From contig NZ_CP035544.1 in the NCBI RefSeq assembly GCF_004139715.1, positions 1,054,001-1,118,000 on the forward strand: a stretch of DNA of 64,000 nucleotides, given 5' to 3'. The DNA is from Muriicola soli. Lineage in GTDB: Bacteria; Bacteroidota; Bacteroidia; Flavobacteriales; Flavobacteriaceae. Each line of letters starts with the position of its first letter. The first letter of the stretch is position 1. The position numbers were made by a program, and so were the translations under genes. Of the stretch, positions 8,678-17,391 are shown piece by piece. The notes beneath the pieces were generated by a model, which did not search any database, was not told the DNA's origin, and saw only the letters and a program-made list of their open reading frames with translations.

Positions 8678-9640
8678 TTAAATAAATTGACTGCATTTTT
8701 CTTTTAAGGGATTGGCGAGCTTATGGTGTAATTCCAGATTTTTCACCATCGTTTCAGTCGTAATCTTATTTTTTAATCCGAAATTTGAAGTAAAACTTCC
8801 GTCCTCCGCTATATCGATACGATTAAACAATTCAATTATACCATCAAAACGGCATGTATCGACGAAAGTGTTGAATGAGTTTAAGAAAATTACGGGGGTG
8901 CCCATAGCCAAGCAAGGTAATGCACAATGTATTCTCGATGTTATTACTAATTTCGCCTTCGCATACTTTTTTAAACATTCTTCGGCATATGCAAATTTCT
9001 GATCATCATTTTCCTTTCCCCTAGGCCTTATCTGAGTCACGTATTCTGCGGTGTCCAGTACCTCTTTATCTATTACTTTATGTAGTTGTCTATTAATTTT
9101 GCCAAGCTTAAAGATATTTCCATTTAATAAAGACTTAATTAGATATTTAGGGCTTTGGAAAATCTTATTCATGGTAGGGTAATTATAAAATGGATCTACT
9201 ATATAAACTTTTTCACCTCTTTCAGTGTCAGGAACTTTGTAAGTATCTAAAGTAAGGGTTAGGCAACCTGAAAAATAGGCATCAATTCCTTTTTCTTTTA
9301 AAATCTTTACAGTGTGTTTATCTCTGCATCCTATGGGTTCATGTTCTTTCAAGTATGCTACACCTAATCTATCCAGCATATAAGGGGCCGCTGTTGAATT
9401 CACATGAAAAGACACAAATAGAGGGTCAATAGATTTAGCAGGGATCCAATCACTATGGTTATGCGTAAACCACCCATTCATAATGAGTTTTATATGATTT
9501 CCGGAGTATGTAGCTAATTTTTCTCTATTGAGATATTGATCTACTTTAGGTAAATACTGTTTTGCAGCCAGGCTTTGAACATAGTCACCTACGTTATATT
9601 TCTCCCGTCCTTCCTGATAAGTTAGTAATCCGTATTCCAT
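8678..9640 (-). CDS. Polysaccharide pyruvyl transferase family protein
   Basis: A 320-residue protein starting with MEYGLLTYQ followed by KYNVGDYVQSLAA, the N-terminal signature (N-x-G-D) of the PF04230 polysaccharide pyruvyl transferases. The C-terminal half has LVITSRIHCALPCLAMGTPV, the conserved S-R-I-H block. The family transfers pyruvate from phosphoenolpyruvate to sugar hydroxyls as a ketal, adding negative charge. The enzyme is cytoplasmic. It is placed between the PP-loop gene (6 bases upstream) and the GT32-like gene (9 bases downstream). A minority of family members have other roles. Confidence 0.85.
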   Translation of the reverse strand: MEYGLLTYQEGREKYNVGDYVQSLAAKQYLPKVDQYLNREKLATYSGNHIKLIMNGWFTHNHSDWIPAKSIDPLFVSFHVNSTAAPYMLDRLGVAYLKEHEPIGCRDKHTVKILKEKGIDAYFSGCLTLTLDTYKVPDTERGEKVYIVDPFYNYPTMNKIFQSPKYLIKSLLNGNIFKLGKINRQLHKVIDKEVLDTAEYVTQIRPRGKENDDQKFAYAEECLKKYAKAKLVITSRIHCALPCLAMGTPVIFLNSFNTFVDTCRFDGIIELFNRIDIAEDGSFTSNFGLKNKITTETMVKNLELHHKLANPLKEKCSQFI

Positions 9641-9646
9641 TGAAGC

Positions 9647-10924
9647 TCAATTTTTTATTTTCTGATATATTTTATGAAGTAATGGTAATCTTTCCCTCAG
9701 TATTAGCCGCAATCTCTTCTTGTTTTTAACCTTTTCTGCATTTTGGTTGACTATTTCACTCAGGTTCAGATTTGCAAATCTTTCAATTGCCTTTTGTTCA
9801 ATTTCTAAATCGTTTAGTATAAAAAAGGAATCCGTTTGTTTTGCCATATCCTGCAAACACTCCCATTGATATTTTATTCCAACGGTCATGATTGCATCTT
9901 TATGGAAATTTTTAAACAAACGCTCATAAAGATCTTTTGGAGGTGTAAACCCATAAGATTCTGGATTTTTATTAGATAATATAATACTCAACATTGTGCG
10001 CTGACATTTATGGCAGTAGTTACAGTTATATCCTGTCCTTTCTTCTGCATAACAGACTCTTAACTTAATTGGATTTTTAGTATGCTCTACATAGGAAATG
10101 ACATTTTGAATTTTATCTGTTCTCCTTTGGTCATAGCCATCGTGTGTTACTACAGTATTGGCCCATTTCATATTTTCATCAATCTTTGGAGAGGAACCCC
10201 AACTGTAGCTAACCTCAGAAGTAGCCGATGCTGCTATCCTGATATCCGTGATCTTATAAGTAAAACTTAATGGGGCAAGTACTCCAAGAAGGGCCATTCC
10301 ATGCTGAATACCCCCCCACCAGCCTAAATCTGTAAGCAGATTAACCCTGTAAGTATAAAATTCTCTTAAATTGGATTCAATATAGAATAAGCGATCATGA
10401 TCAATTATAGTTTCTTCATTATTAAATTGAACAAATTCATTCCAACGCTTTTTATCTCTAATTTCAACATCCGCCCCGTGGATAGAGATTAGAAATGGAT
10501 TTTTGGATAAATTCCTTATTAAAGAATCGTATGAATCTAAACCTCCACTAAACAATAAAGAAGTATTATTCCCATTAATTTTATTTTTAATAATCTTTTT
10601 AACGTTAATATTTCCTTTTAAAGTATTATCCGGAAAAAACTCTAAAAACTGAGATTTAAGATTCTCTAAAGAAGCTAGAAATGTTTCATCACACTCATTA
10701 AGATATACATCAAAGCCAACAAACCAACTTATTGGCATTAAATTCGATAAAAGAGGTATTATCAATAAGCTTTCGGGAGTATCGCTTATGTCTTTGTCGT
10801 ATTTGACGTAAAAACGTTGATCAGCATGAAAATATTTCTTAATGCTCCCATAAATTTCATAGTCATATTTAACTAATGTTCCATTTTGCTCAACGTGTAT
10901 TTTACTTACTACAATTTTGTTCAT
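9647..10924 (-). CDS. PP-loop ATP-pyrophosphatase-like protein with QueC-like cysteine motif
   Basis: A 425-residue protein. SLLFSGGLDSYDSL near residues 122-135 is a PP-loop (SGGxDS), used by enzymes that adenylate a carboxyl or carbonyl oxygen before amidation or thiolation. Near residues 300-315, C-x9-C-NY-C-HK-C resembles the zinc-binding cysteines of QueC (7-cyano-7-deazaguanine synthase). No other queuosine gene is nearby, and the protein is much longer than typical QueC (about 220-230 aa), with an N-terminal ~110-residue extension I do not recognise. Its start overlaps the flippase stop by 4 bases, tying it to polysaccharide synthesis. A role in amidating or otherwise modifying a sugar acid is possible but only inferred; the locus makes uronates that could be substrates. 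Confidence 0.65.
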   Translation of the reverse strand: MNKIVVSKIHVEQNGTLVKYDYEIYGSIKKYFHADQRFYVKYDKDISDTPESLLIIPLLSNLMPISWFVGFDVYLNECDETFLASLENLKSQFLEFFPDNTLKGNINVKKIIKNKINGNNTSLLFSGGLDSYDSLIRNLSKNPFLISIHGADVEIRDKKRWNEFVQFNNEETIIDHDRLFYIESNLREFYTYRVNLLTDLGWWGGIQHGMALLGVLAPLSFTYKITDIRIAASATSEVSYSWGSSPKIDENMKWANTVVTHDGYDQRRTDKIQNVISYVEHTKNPIKLRVCYAEERTGYNCNYCHKCQRTMLSIILSNKNPESYGFTPPKDLYERLFKNFHKDAIMTVGIKYQWECLQDMAKQTDSFFILNDLEIEQKAIERFANLNLSEIVNQNAEKVKNKKRLRLILRERLPLLHKIYQKIKN

Positions 10925-12438
10925 TGGTTAAGCTTTAATTTGGTTGCCTTGGAGATTGTGTTAAGAAACAATGCTTTTTCGTATGAATTACACCCTAAAA
11001 AGTAAATAAGCACGAAATAAGTAAGGCTATAAAGGAATGCCTTGAACATAAAATTTAACCAACCCGTGCCTGGAATTGTATTAATCAGCCACCCAATGCA
11101 CAGGGCGATAATAAATGCTAAAACTGTTCTATGAAATAATTCTTTAAAAAAACGAAATATGTTGATTTTGATCACTCTGTAATAATAGATATTCATTATA
11201 TTTTGCGCAATCATCCATCCGCATACAGAACCGGTAATCATACCTATAGCGCCATGATCTTTAGCTAAAAATGCACCAAGACCGGTGCCTAGTATTAAAA
11301 AAGTAAGATATACCAAAGCCTTAAAGCGCAGTTTATTCTGAGCTTCGAGGATTGAATTACCAAAACCTTGCACTAGTGGTAGTGTGTAGGCGAGCATGAT
11401 TATTAGCGCAATTATCCAGGAGTCAAAATATGATTCACCTACCCATAATAAAACAAATTGTTGTCCGTACAATAAAAATGCTCCTAGTATAAACATGAGT
11501 ACAATAAAGGATAAACGGCCAATTTTTATCATCATGTCGGTAAGTTGCTCACCTGAAGCATTAGCAACGACCATCTGAGTTGCTCTGGGAAGAAAAACGC
11601 TGGAAATTGCTGTAGAGAAAGCTCCATAGTACGTGCCTAGCATCACACCCACGGCGAAAATCGCTACAATTGTGGTGTTGGCAACGATACCTAATACCAT
11701 TTGGCCTACTTTCCATTGAAATTGTCCAACTAAAACAAAAACAAAAATCCAAATAGAATAACTGAATATTCTTTTCGGTAAATCAAAACTAAATTGATGT
11801 AAACGAAATTTCACGTTTAATCTCCGAATTACATAGTAAATTATTATTGCGATTAAAATTATATTTAGAGTAACATCAAGAATTACTAAGGAAACAGCAT
11901 CGCCTCCTAATAACAATAACCCTACAACCATTACGGAACGCAATAGATAACGACAAAGTTTTACGGATTTAGGAAATACAAATCTTTCATAACCAAAGCA
12001 AATTCCTTCAAAAGCTCCAGCCGGTAACCCAATAGCTAGAGCAAAAATCAAAATCGCAAACATTATTTTTGCTTTCTCTAACTGCACCAAATCGAGAGAA
12101 TTCGAAAATATATTCTCCAAATTAAAATAACAAATAGTACCCACAATGATCACAATTACAGATATAATACCGTAAATGATTAGAGTTGTAGCCAGAAAAT
12201 TTTCTTCACCTGTTTGGTCCTTTTCAGCCTTATATTTAGCAACAAATCGAACTACCGCATTACTCAGGCCAAAATCCAAGACGGAAATATAGCCAACAAA
12301 TGCACCAATCATAGTATATAATCCAAACTCATCATCCCCTAAACTTTTAATAATAAAAGGTGTGAGTAATAGCCCAACTACGTTAGTTACTATAATCGTT
12401 GTATAATTTAATAATGCTCCCCTTTTTAATTGACTCAC
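10921..12438 (-). CDS. Wzx-type polysaccharide flippase (MATE/MVF-like)
   Basis: A 505-residue membrane protein with about 14 helices. It begins QLKRGALLNYTTIIVTNVVG, the usual N-terminal start of polysaccharide biosynthesis flippases, followed by LGDDEFGLYTMIGAFVGYIS and LSNAVVRFVAKYKAE. It would move the undecaprenyl-linked repeat unit across the inner membrane. It is downstream of the nucleotide-sugar dehydrogenase (35-base gap), and its last 4 bases overlap the PP-loop gene start. Family certain; substrate unknown. Confidence 0.9.
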   Translation of the reverse strand: MSQLKRGALLNYTTIIVTNVVGLLLTPFIIKSLGDDEFGLYTMIGAFVGYISVLDFGLSNAVVRFVAKYKAEKDQTGEENFLATTLIIYGIISVIVIIVGTICYFNLENIFSNSLDLVQLEKAKIMFAILIFALAIGLPAGAFEGICFGYERFVFPKSVKLCRYLLRSVMVVGLLLLGGDAVSLVILDVTLNIILIAIIIYYVIRRLNVKFRLHQFSFDLPKRIFSYSIWIFVFVLVGQFQWKVGQMVLGIVANTTIVAIFAVGVMLGTYYGAFSTAISSVFLPRATQMVVANASGEQLTDMMIKIGRLSFIVLMFILGAFLLYGQQFVLLWVGESYFDSWIIALIIMLAYTLPLVQGFGNSILEAQNKLRFKALVYLTFLILGTGLGAFLAKDHGAIGMITGSVCGWMIAQNIMNIYYYRVIKINIFRFFKELFHRTVLAFIIALCIGWLINTIPGTGWLNFMFKAFLYSLTYFVLIYFLGCNSYEKALFLNTISKATKLKLNQ

Positions 12439-12473
12439 TGTAAATTCATTGTTACAACTTTTTAATAAAGAAA

Positions 12474-13754
12474 CTATAGTCTGCCATTGACAGATCCTTT
12501 TACTACACCTTTAACGTCATAAATAACACCCTTGGATTTTACCATAGAATTTAGGTCTAATGACTGAAATTCATCATGTGCGACTGTTAAAACAACGACG
12601 TCAAATTGATCTTTAGGACATTGATTTGTCGTTACTAGACCATATTCTCTAAAAACTTCATCTGAATTAGCCCATGGATCGTATATCGTGACATTTGTCC
12701 CAAAGTCTATCAATTTTCTAATAACACTGACCACCCCAGTATTTCTTACATCAGGGCAATTTTCTTTAAATGTGATGCCCAATACTAGTACTTTAGCATT
12801 CCGTATAAGCATATCCTGATGTGCCATAAGCCTTATTACTTCCGAGGCCACATATTGTCCCATACTATCGTTCAGCCTTCTTCCAGCTAGTATAATCTCA
12901 GGGTGATAACCCACTTCCTGGGCTTTTTGAGCTAAGTAATAAGGATCTACCCCAATACAATGCCCGCCTACGAGACCCGGTTTAAAGGGTAAAAAATTCC
13001 ATTTGGTTCCGGCAGCTTCCAGTACGGCATGGGTGTCAATATTCATCAGATTAAAGATCTTAGCTAATTCATTGACAAAGGCAATGTTAATATCACGTTG
13101 GGAATTTTCAATGACCTTGGCCGCTTCTGCCACTTTGATTGTTGGAGCCAGGTGGGTCCCTGCCGAAATAACCGAAGCATACAAGGCATCTACTTTAAGT
13201 CCAATTTCGGGCGTTGAGCCTGAGGTTACCTTTAAGATCTTGTCTACGGTATGCAGTTTATCTCCGGGATTGATCCGCTCCGGGGAGTATCCGGCATAAA
13301 AGTCCTCATTAAATTTCAACCCACTGATCCTTTCAAGCACAGGGATGCACTCTTCTTCTGTTGCTCCGGGGAAAACGGTTGATTCGTATATGACTATATC
13401 TCCTCTCTTTAGCACATTTCCAACGGTTTCACTGGCTTTGTACAAGGGTGTGAGATTTGGCCTGTTGTTTTTATCTACGGGAGTAGGCACTGTTATAATA
13501 TAAACCGAACAATCTGCGAGCACTTCCAATTGATCAGAACAATAGAGTCCGCTTTCATCCCCTGCTTTAGAAACCAATACTGATTTTAGTGTTTTTTCAT
13601 CTACCTCTAGGGTAGAATCTATTCCCTTGCTCAATTCAAGAATCCTATTCTTGTTGATGTCAAAACCAACTACAGGGTACTTTGTGGCAAAAAGTCGGGC
13701 TAATGGCAAGCCCACATAACCAAGACCAATAATTCCAATTTTTGTGTTTTTCAT
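12474..13754 (-). CDS. UDP-N-acetyl-hexosamine 6-dehydrogenase, TviB/WbpO-like
   Basis: About 426 residues from the ATG at 13752-13754, which overlaps the TGA of the upstream epimerase gene (ATGA). The longer frame to 13781 was rejected because this start places the Rossmann motif KIGIIGLGYVGLPLARLF at the N-terminus as in the family. The catalytic cysteine lies in GGHCIGVDPYYLAQ near residue 260, and VLGITFKENCPDVRNTGV marks the C-terminal UDP-binding domain. Such enzymes oxidise UDP-GlcNAc or UDP-GalNAc to the uronic acid with 2 NAD+. Paired with a TviC-like epimerase, the likely product is UDP-GalNAcA. The 3' part of the gene is more AT-rich than the 5' part (see findings). Confidence 0.88.
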   Translation of the reverse strand: MKNTKIGIIGLGYVGLPLARLFATKYPVVGFDINKNRILELSKGIDSTLEVDEKTLKSVLVSKAGDESGLYCSDQLEVLADCSVYIITVPTPVDKNNRPNLTPLYKASETVGNVLKRGDIVIYESTVFPGATEEECIPVLERISGLKFNEDFYAGYSPERINPGDKLHTVDKILKVTSGSTPEIGLKVDALYASVISAGTHLAPTIKVAEAAKVIENSQRDINIAFVNELAKIFNLMNIDTHAVLEAAGTKWNFLPFKPGLVGGHCIGVDPYYLAQKAQEVGYHPEIILAGRRLNDSMGQYVASEVIRLMAHQDMLIRNAKVLVLGITFKENCPDVRNTGVVSVIRKLIDFGTNVTIYDPWANSDEVFREYGLVTTNQCPKDQFDVVVLTVAHDEFQSLDLNSMVKSKGVIYDVKGVVKGSVNGRL

Positions 13755-14755
13755 TGGTTCTTTAAATTTTTCCAATACCATTGTATTGCTTCATTTAGTC
13801 CTTGTTTGATACTGAACTTAGGGGCATAGCCCAATAGCGTCTTTGCCTTTTCAATGGAAGCCAGAGAATGGGGTACATCGCCTTTTCTGGGTGGGCCGTA
13901 CTTCACTTTCACATCGGCGATTTTAGGATCGAATGAGGAAAGGTTTTTTTTGAGCAGAGATACCAATTCATTCAGATCGGTTTGCTCTCCGAAGGCAACA
14001 TTGTATACCTGGTTTAGGGCTTCTGAATTTGTAGTTGAAAGCGCCCTTATATTCATTTCAATCACATTATCAATATAGGTGAAATCCCGGGAATAACTTC
14101 CGTCTCCATTGATCACCGGCGACTCGTGTTTCATCAACTGCATCACAAACTTGGGGATAACGGCAGCGTAGGCCCCATTGGGATCCTGTTTTCTGCCAAA
14201 GACGTTAAAATATCGTAAACCAACGGTATCCAACCCATAAGCTTTGTGAAAGATATCAGCATACAGTTCATTGACATATTTTGTGATTGCATATGGAGAA
14301 AGCGGCTTGCCAATTCTATCTTCTACCTTGGGCAAGCCTTTAGAGTCTCCATAGGTGGATGAACTTGCAGCATAAACAAAACGCTTAACTTTTTGATCCC
14401 TGGAAGCAACCAGCATATTTAAAAACCCATTTACATTTACCTCGTTTGAGGTAATAGGATCGTTCAGGGACCTGGGCACCGAGCCCAATGCCGCCTGATG
14501 TAGCACAAAATCCTGCCCTGTACAAAGCTGTTGACAAGTTTTAAGGTCTCGTATGTCTCCTTCCGTAAATTTGAAATTAGGGTGGCCTAATAAGTGTTGG
14601 ATATTGTGCAAATGTCCTGTGGCCAAATTATCAAGACAGTTTACCTGATTTCCATTTTGCAGTAATGCTTCACAGAGATTGGAACCAATAAAACCGGCTC
14701 CTCCGGTTACCAGAATGCGTACTTCCGGGTTTAAATTCAATTGGCTTAGGTTCAT
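13751..14755 (-). CDS. UDP-N-acetylglucosamine 4-epimerase, TviC/WbpP-like
   Basis: A 334-residue extended SDR. It has the NAD-binding RILVTGGAGFIGSNLCEALL near residue 14, SSSTYGDSKGLPK, the catalytic YAITK (Y-x-x-x-K) near residue 165, and RYFNVFGRKQDPNGAYAAVI, a block characteristic of WbpP/TviC/Gne enzymes acting on N-acetylated UDP-hexoses. It interconverts UDP-GlcNAc and UDP-GalNAc (or their uronates). Translationally coupled to the dehydrogenase gene that follows it. An NAD-dependent epimerase of slightly different specificity remains possible. Confidence 0.85.
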   Translation of the reverse strand: MNLSQLNLNPEVRILVTGGAGFIGSNLCEALLQNGNQVNCLDNLATGHLHNIQHLLGHPNFKFTEGDIRDLKTCQQLCTGQDFVLHQAALGSVPRSLNDPITSNEVNVNGFLNMLVASRDQKVKRFVYAASSSTYGDSKGLPKVEDRIGKPLSPYAITKYVNELYADIFHKAYGLDTVGLRYFNVFGRKQDPNGAYAAVIPKFVMQLMKHESPVINGDGSYSRDFTYIDNVIEMNIRALSTTNSEALNQVYNVAFGEQTDLNELVSLLKKNLSSFDPKIADVKVKYGPPRKGDVPHSLASIEKAKTLLGYAPKFSIKQGLNEAIQWYWKNLKNQ

Positions 14756-14921
14756 CGTTCAGTTAATTGCACGGCAAATATGGATATATCCCGTGGAATC
14801 ACCCAGATAATTATACTAAGTTAATGTAAAATCCGACGAAAGTCATTGGAGCATATTTATAAATGATTCTATTATTTTGGGATAATTTAAGGAAGATGCT
14901 GTTTTTTATCCGTTAATTGGA

Positions 14922-15950
14922 CTACAAATGATAATAGTTTCGATACCATTCTATAAAAGCCCTAACTCCCACGGAAATTCCCGTGTTGGGGCTATAGTCA
15001 AAATCTTGCTTAAGATTTCCCAGATCAGCCCAGGTAGTGGTTACATCCCCGGGCTGCATGGGCATCATGTTCTTGATCGCTTTTTTATCTAATATTTTTT
15101 CGATCACTTCGATAAAATCGGTCAGTTTTACGGGTTGTCCATTTCCAATATTATACACTTTATATAATGAATCACCTTTTGAATCAGAATTCAAATCAGA
15201 TTCGATAACCTTCATTACTCCGCCTACTATATCATCAATATAGGTAAAGTCACGCTCTAATAGACCGTTGTTGAAGACTTCGATAGATTTTCCTTTTAGT
15301 ATTGCCTCAGTAAATAAAAACAAGGCCATATCCGGCCTTCCCCACGGGCCATATACTGTAAAAAATCGCAGCCCGGTGGTCATTATTCCATAGAGATGAC
15401 TATACGTATGAGCCATCAGTTCATTACTCTTTTTAGTAGCGGCATAGAGACTAATGGGCTTGTCTACCTGCTCATTTTCTGTAAAAGGAACTTTGCTGCT
15501 ATCTCCATAAACGCTGGAGCTGCTGGCATAAATCAGGTTTTTGATCCCCTCATGACGGCAGCATTCCAATACATTAAGAAATCCCACAACGTTACTATCC
15601 ACGTAGGTATCCGGGTTTTCAAGACTGTAGCGCACTCCTGCCTGAGCGGCCATATTACAGACAATCTCAAATTTTTCTTTTTGAAATAATTGAGGCAATG
15701 CTGTACGATCTTCCAAATGCATTCGTAAAAAGAGAAATTTATCTTTATATCTCTCACTGTTGACGGGATTGTTGAAGTGGGTAGATTTTTTTTTATCTAT
15801 ACCTAATTGGGAAAGTCGAGCGTGTTTTAATTCAACATCATAATAGTCGTTAATATTATCCAGCCCCACCACATCATGCCCTTTTTCGAGAAGTACTTTG
15901 CATAAGTGGAAACCGATAAAGCCGGCAGCCCCGGTAACTAAAATTTTCAT
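14922..15950 (-). CDS. UDP-glucuronate 4-epimerase, CapI-like
   Basis: A 342-residue extended SDR starting MKILVTGAAGFIGFHLCKVL. NINDYYDVELKHARL near residue 38 and RFFTVYGPWGRPDMALFLFT near residue 195 are hallmarks of the CapI/GAE group, which converts UDP-GlcA to UDP-GalA. The catalytic site is YAATKKSNE (YxxxK) near residue 160, with SSSSVYGDS before it. It is first of the minus-strand arm as read here, separated from the TviC-like gene by 166 bases with no clear promoter motif. Together with the TviB/TviC pair it predicts an acidic polymer. Confidence 0.87.
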   Translation of the reverse strand: MKILVTGAAGFIGFHLCKVLLEKGHDVVGLDNINDYYDVELKHARLSQLGIDKKKSTHFNNPVNSERYKDKFLFLRMHLEDRTALPQLFQKEKFEIVCNMAAQAGVRYSLENPDTYVDSNVVGFLNVLECCRHEGIKNLIYASSSSVYGDSSKVPFTENEQVDKPISLYAATKKSNELMAHTYSHLYGIMTTGLRFFTVYGPWGRPDMALFLFTEAILKGKSIEVFNNGLLERDFTYIDDIVGGVMKVIESDLNSDSKGDSLYKVYNIGNGQPVKLTDFIEVIEKILDKKAIKNMMPMQPGDVTTTWADLGNLKQDFDYSPNTGISVGVRAFIEWYRNYYHL

Positions 15951-16263
15951 TATATTTCTATTATATGAAGATTCGCCAGTAATTTAAAGACACCATAAAT
16001 TCAATTCGCTCCTTTGGCGTTATCCTTTCTAGCCTTGGCTATACAAAGATTGAATTTTTTTTAATACTTACCATAACGAGAAGAGTAAAGGTGAATGGTT
16101 AATTATTAGGATGAGCTGATTCGCAAGAACAGTTCAAAGTATGTATAAATTACCGATAAACCGATAAACCAAAATCTTAATCGAAATATTACATTGACTA
16201 AGGATGAAATCGACCAAATGGCGGTACTTTTAAGGTACCTGAATTACCAAAAAACTTGATTTC
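15951..16263 (-). other. Divergent intergenic region between the two EPS arms
   Basis: 313 bases between the CapI-like start (minus) and the aminotransferase start (plus). It must hold promoters for both arms, but I find no exact TAnnTTTG box in either direction. Near 16151-16170 there is a short direct repeat (ACCGATAA twice). A plus-strand frame about 16155-16257 ending in TGA encodes a hydrophilic stretch containing LTKDEIDQMAVLLRYLN but has no usual start codon. It may be the remnant of a lost gene. Confidence 0.4.
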
Positions 16264-17391
16264 TTGATCACAAAAACCAAAATCTGGCTCTCATCTCCCC
16301 ACATGGGAGGTACTGAAGAGCACTATGTAAAAGAAGCTTTTGATACTAATTGGGTTGCACCCCTGGGACCTAATGTTACTGCTTTTGAAAGTTCTATTGA
16401 GAAATATTTTGATAATGATTCTTATGCTGCGGCTCTGAGCAGTGGAACCGCCGCAATTCATCTCGCCTTGTCAATCCTTGGCGTTTCACAGGGAGACGAG
16501 GTACTTTGTCAGAGTTTTACCTTTTCCGCCTCTGCCAATCCTATCCTGTACCTGGGGGCGAAACCTGTTTTTGTGGATAGCGAAAAAGACAGCTGGAATA
16601 TCTGTCCGATCTTATTGGAAGAGGCCATAAAAGATCGCATAGCCAAAGGCAAAAAGCCCAAGGTGATCATTGCTGTTCATCTTTATGGAATGCCTTATAA
16701 GGCTGATGATATACAGAAAGTTTCAGAGAAGTACGGTATCCCGGTCCTGGAAGATAGCGCAGAAGCCCTTGGCAGTACTTATAAAGATAGGAAATGTGGT
16801 AGCTTGGGTGATATCGGAATACTCTCCTTTAACGGAAATAAAATCATTACCACCTCAGGAGGAGGGGCATTGGTCACCAGAGATCCTTCGCAAAAAGAAA
16901 AGGCTGTTTTCCTGGCTACCCAGGCCAGAGATACTGCCCCCCACTATCAACACAGTGAAGTAGGATACAATTACCGTTTGAGTAATGTCCTGGCAGGAAT
17001 AGGACGTGGACAGATGGAAGTTTTGGATGACAGAGTCGTGGCAAGACGCAACAATTATGAATTTTATAAGAAGGCTTTGTCTTCTGTTGAGGAGATCACA
17101 TTTCAAAAAGAACTTCCTGACTTTTATGCCAATAGGTGGTTAAGTTGTATCTTAACTCCCTCTTTTGCCATAAGGGAAAAGATACGTTTAGCCTTAGAGC
17201 AGCAGGAAATTGAATCCAGGCCCCTTTGGAAACCCATGCACTTGCAACCTGTTTTTAAGGATGAAGTTCATTATAGCAATGGAACATCCGAAGAACTTTT
17301 TAATTCAGGACTTTGTTTACCTAGTGGCTCTAACCTGGGAAAAGATGACCTGGAGCTGGTAGTTCACCATATTAAAAAGGCTTTACAATGA
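16264..17391 (+). CDS. DegT/DnrJ/EryC1/StrS-family nucleotide-sugar aminotransferase
   Basis: A 375-residue PLP enzyme. KIWLSSPHMGGTEEHYVKEA followed by NWVAPLGP is the N-terminus seen in PglE/WecE-like UDP-4-keto-sugar aminotransferases. VLEDSAEALGST near residue 165 and LSFNGNKIITTSGGGALVT near 190-205 hold the PLP aspartate and the Schiff-base lysine. The start is a TTG at 16264: an in-frame stop lies just upstream (16240-16242) and the first ATG (codon 14) would cut off the conserved start. It overlaps the next gene by 4 bases (ATGA). Together with the dehydratase it predicts a 4-amino-4,6-dideoxy-HexNAc such as UDP-bacillosamine precursor. Confidence 0.88.
   Translation: MITKTKIWLSSPHMGGTEEHYVKEAFDTNWVAPLGPNVTAFESSIEKYFDNDSYAAALSSGTAAIHLALSILGVSQGDEVLCQSFTFSASANPILYLGAKPVFVDSEKDSWNICPILLEEAIKDRIAKGKKPKVIIAVHLYGMPYKADDIQKVSEKYGIPVLEDSAEALGSTYKDRKCGSLGDIGILSFNGNKIITTSGGGALVTRDPSQKEKAVFLATQARDTAPHYQHSEVGYNYRLSNVLAGIGRGQMEVLDDRVVARRNNYEFYKKALSSVEEITFQKELPDFYANRWLSCILTPSFAIREKIRLALEQQEIESRPLWKPMHLQPVFKDEVHYSNGTSEELFNSGLCLPSGSNLGKDDLELVVHHIKKALQ

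Noticed and set aside
9647-10924. Direct assignment of the PP-loop gene as queC
   Set aside because: It is far longer than QueC, has an extra N-terminal region, lacks queuosine neighbours and is in an EPS operon; only the two motifs agree.
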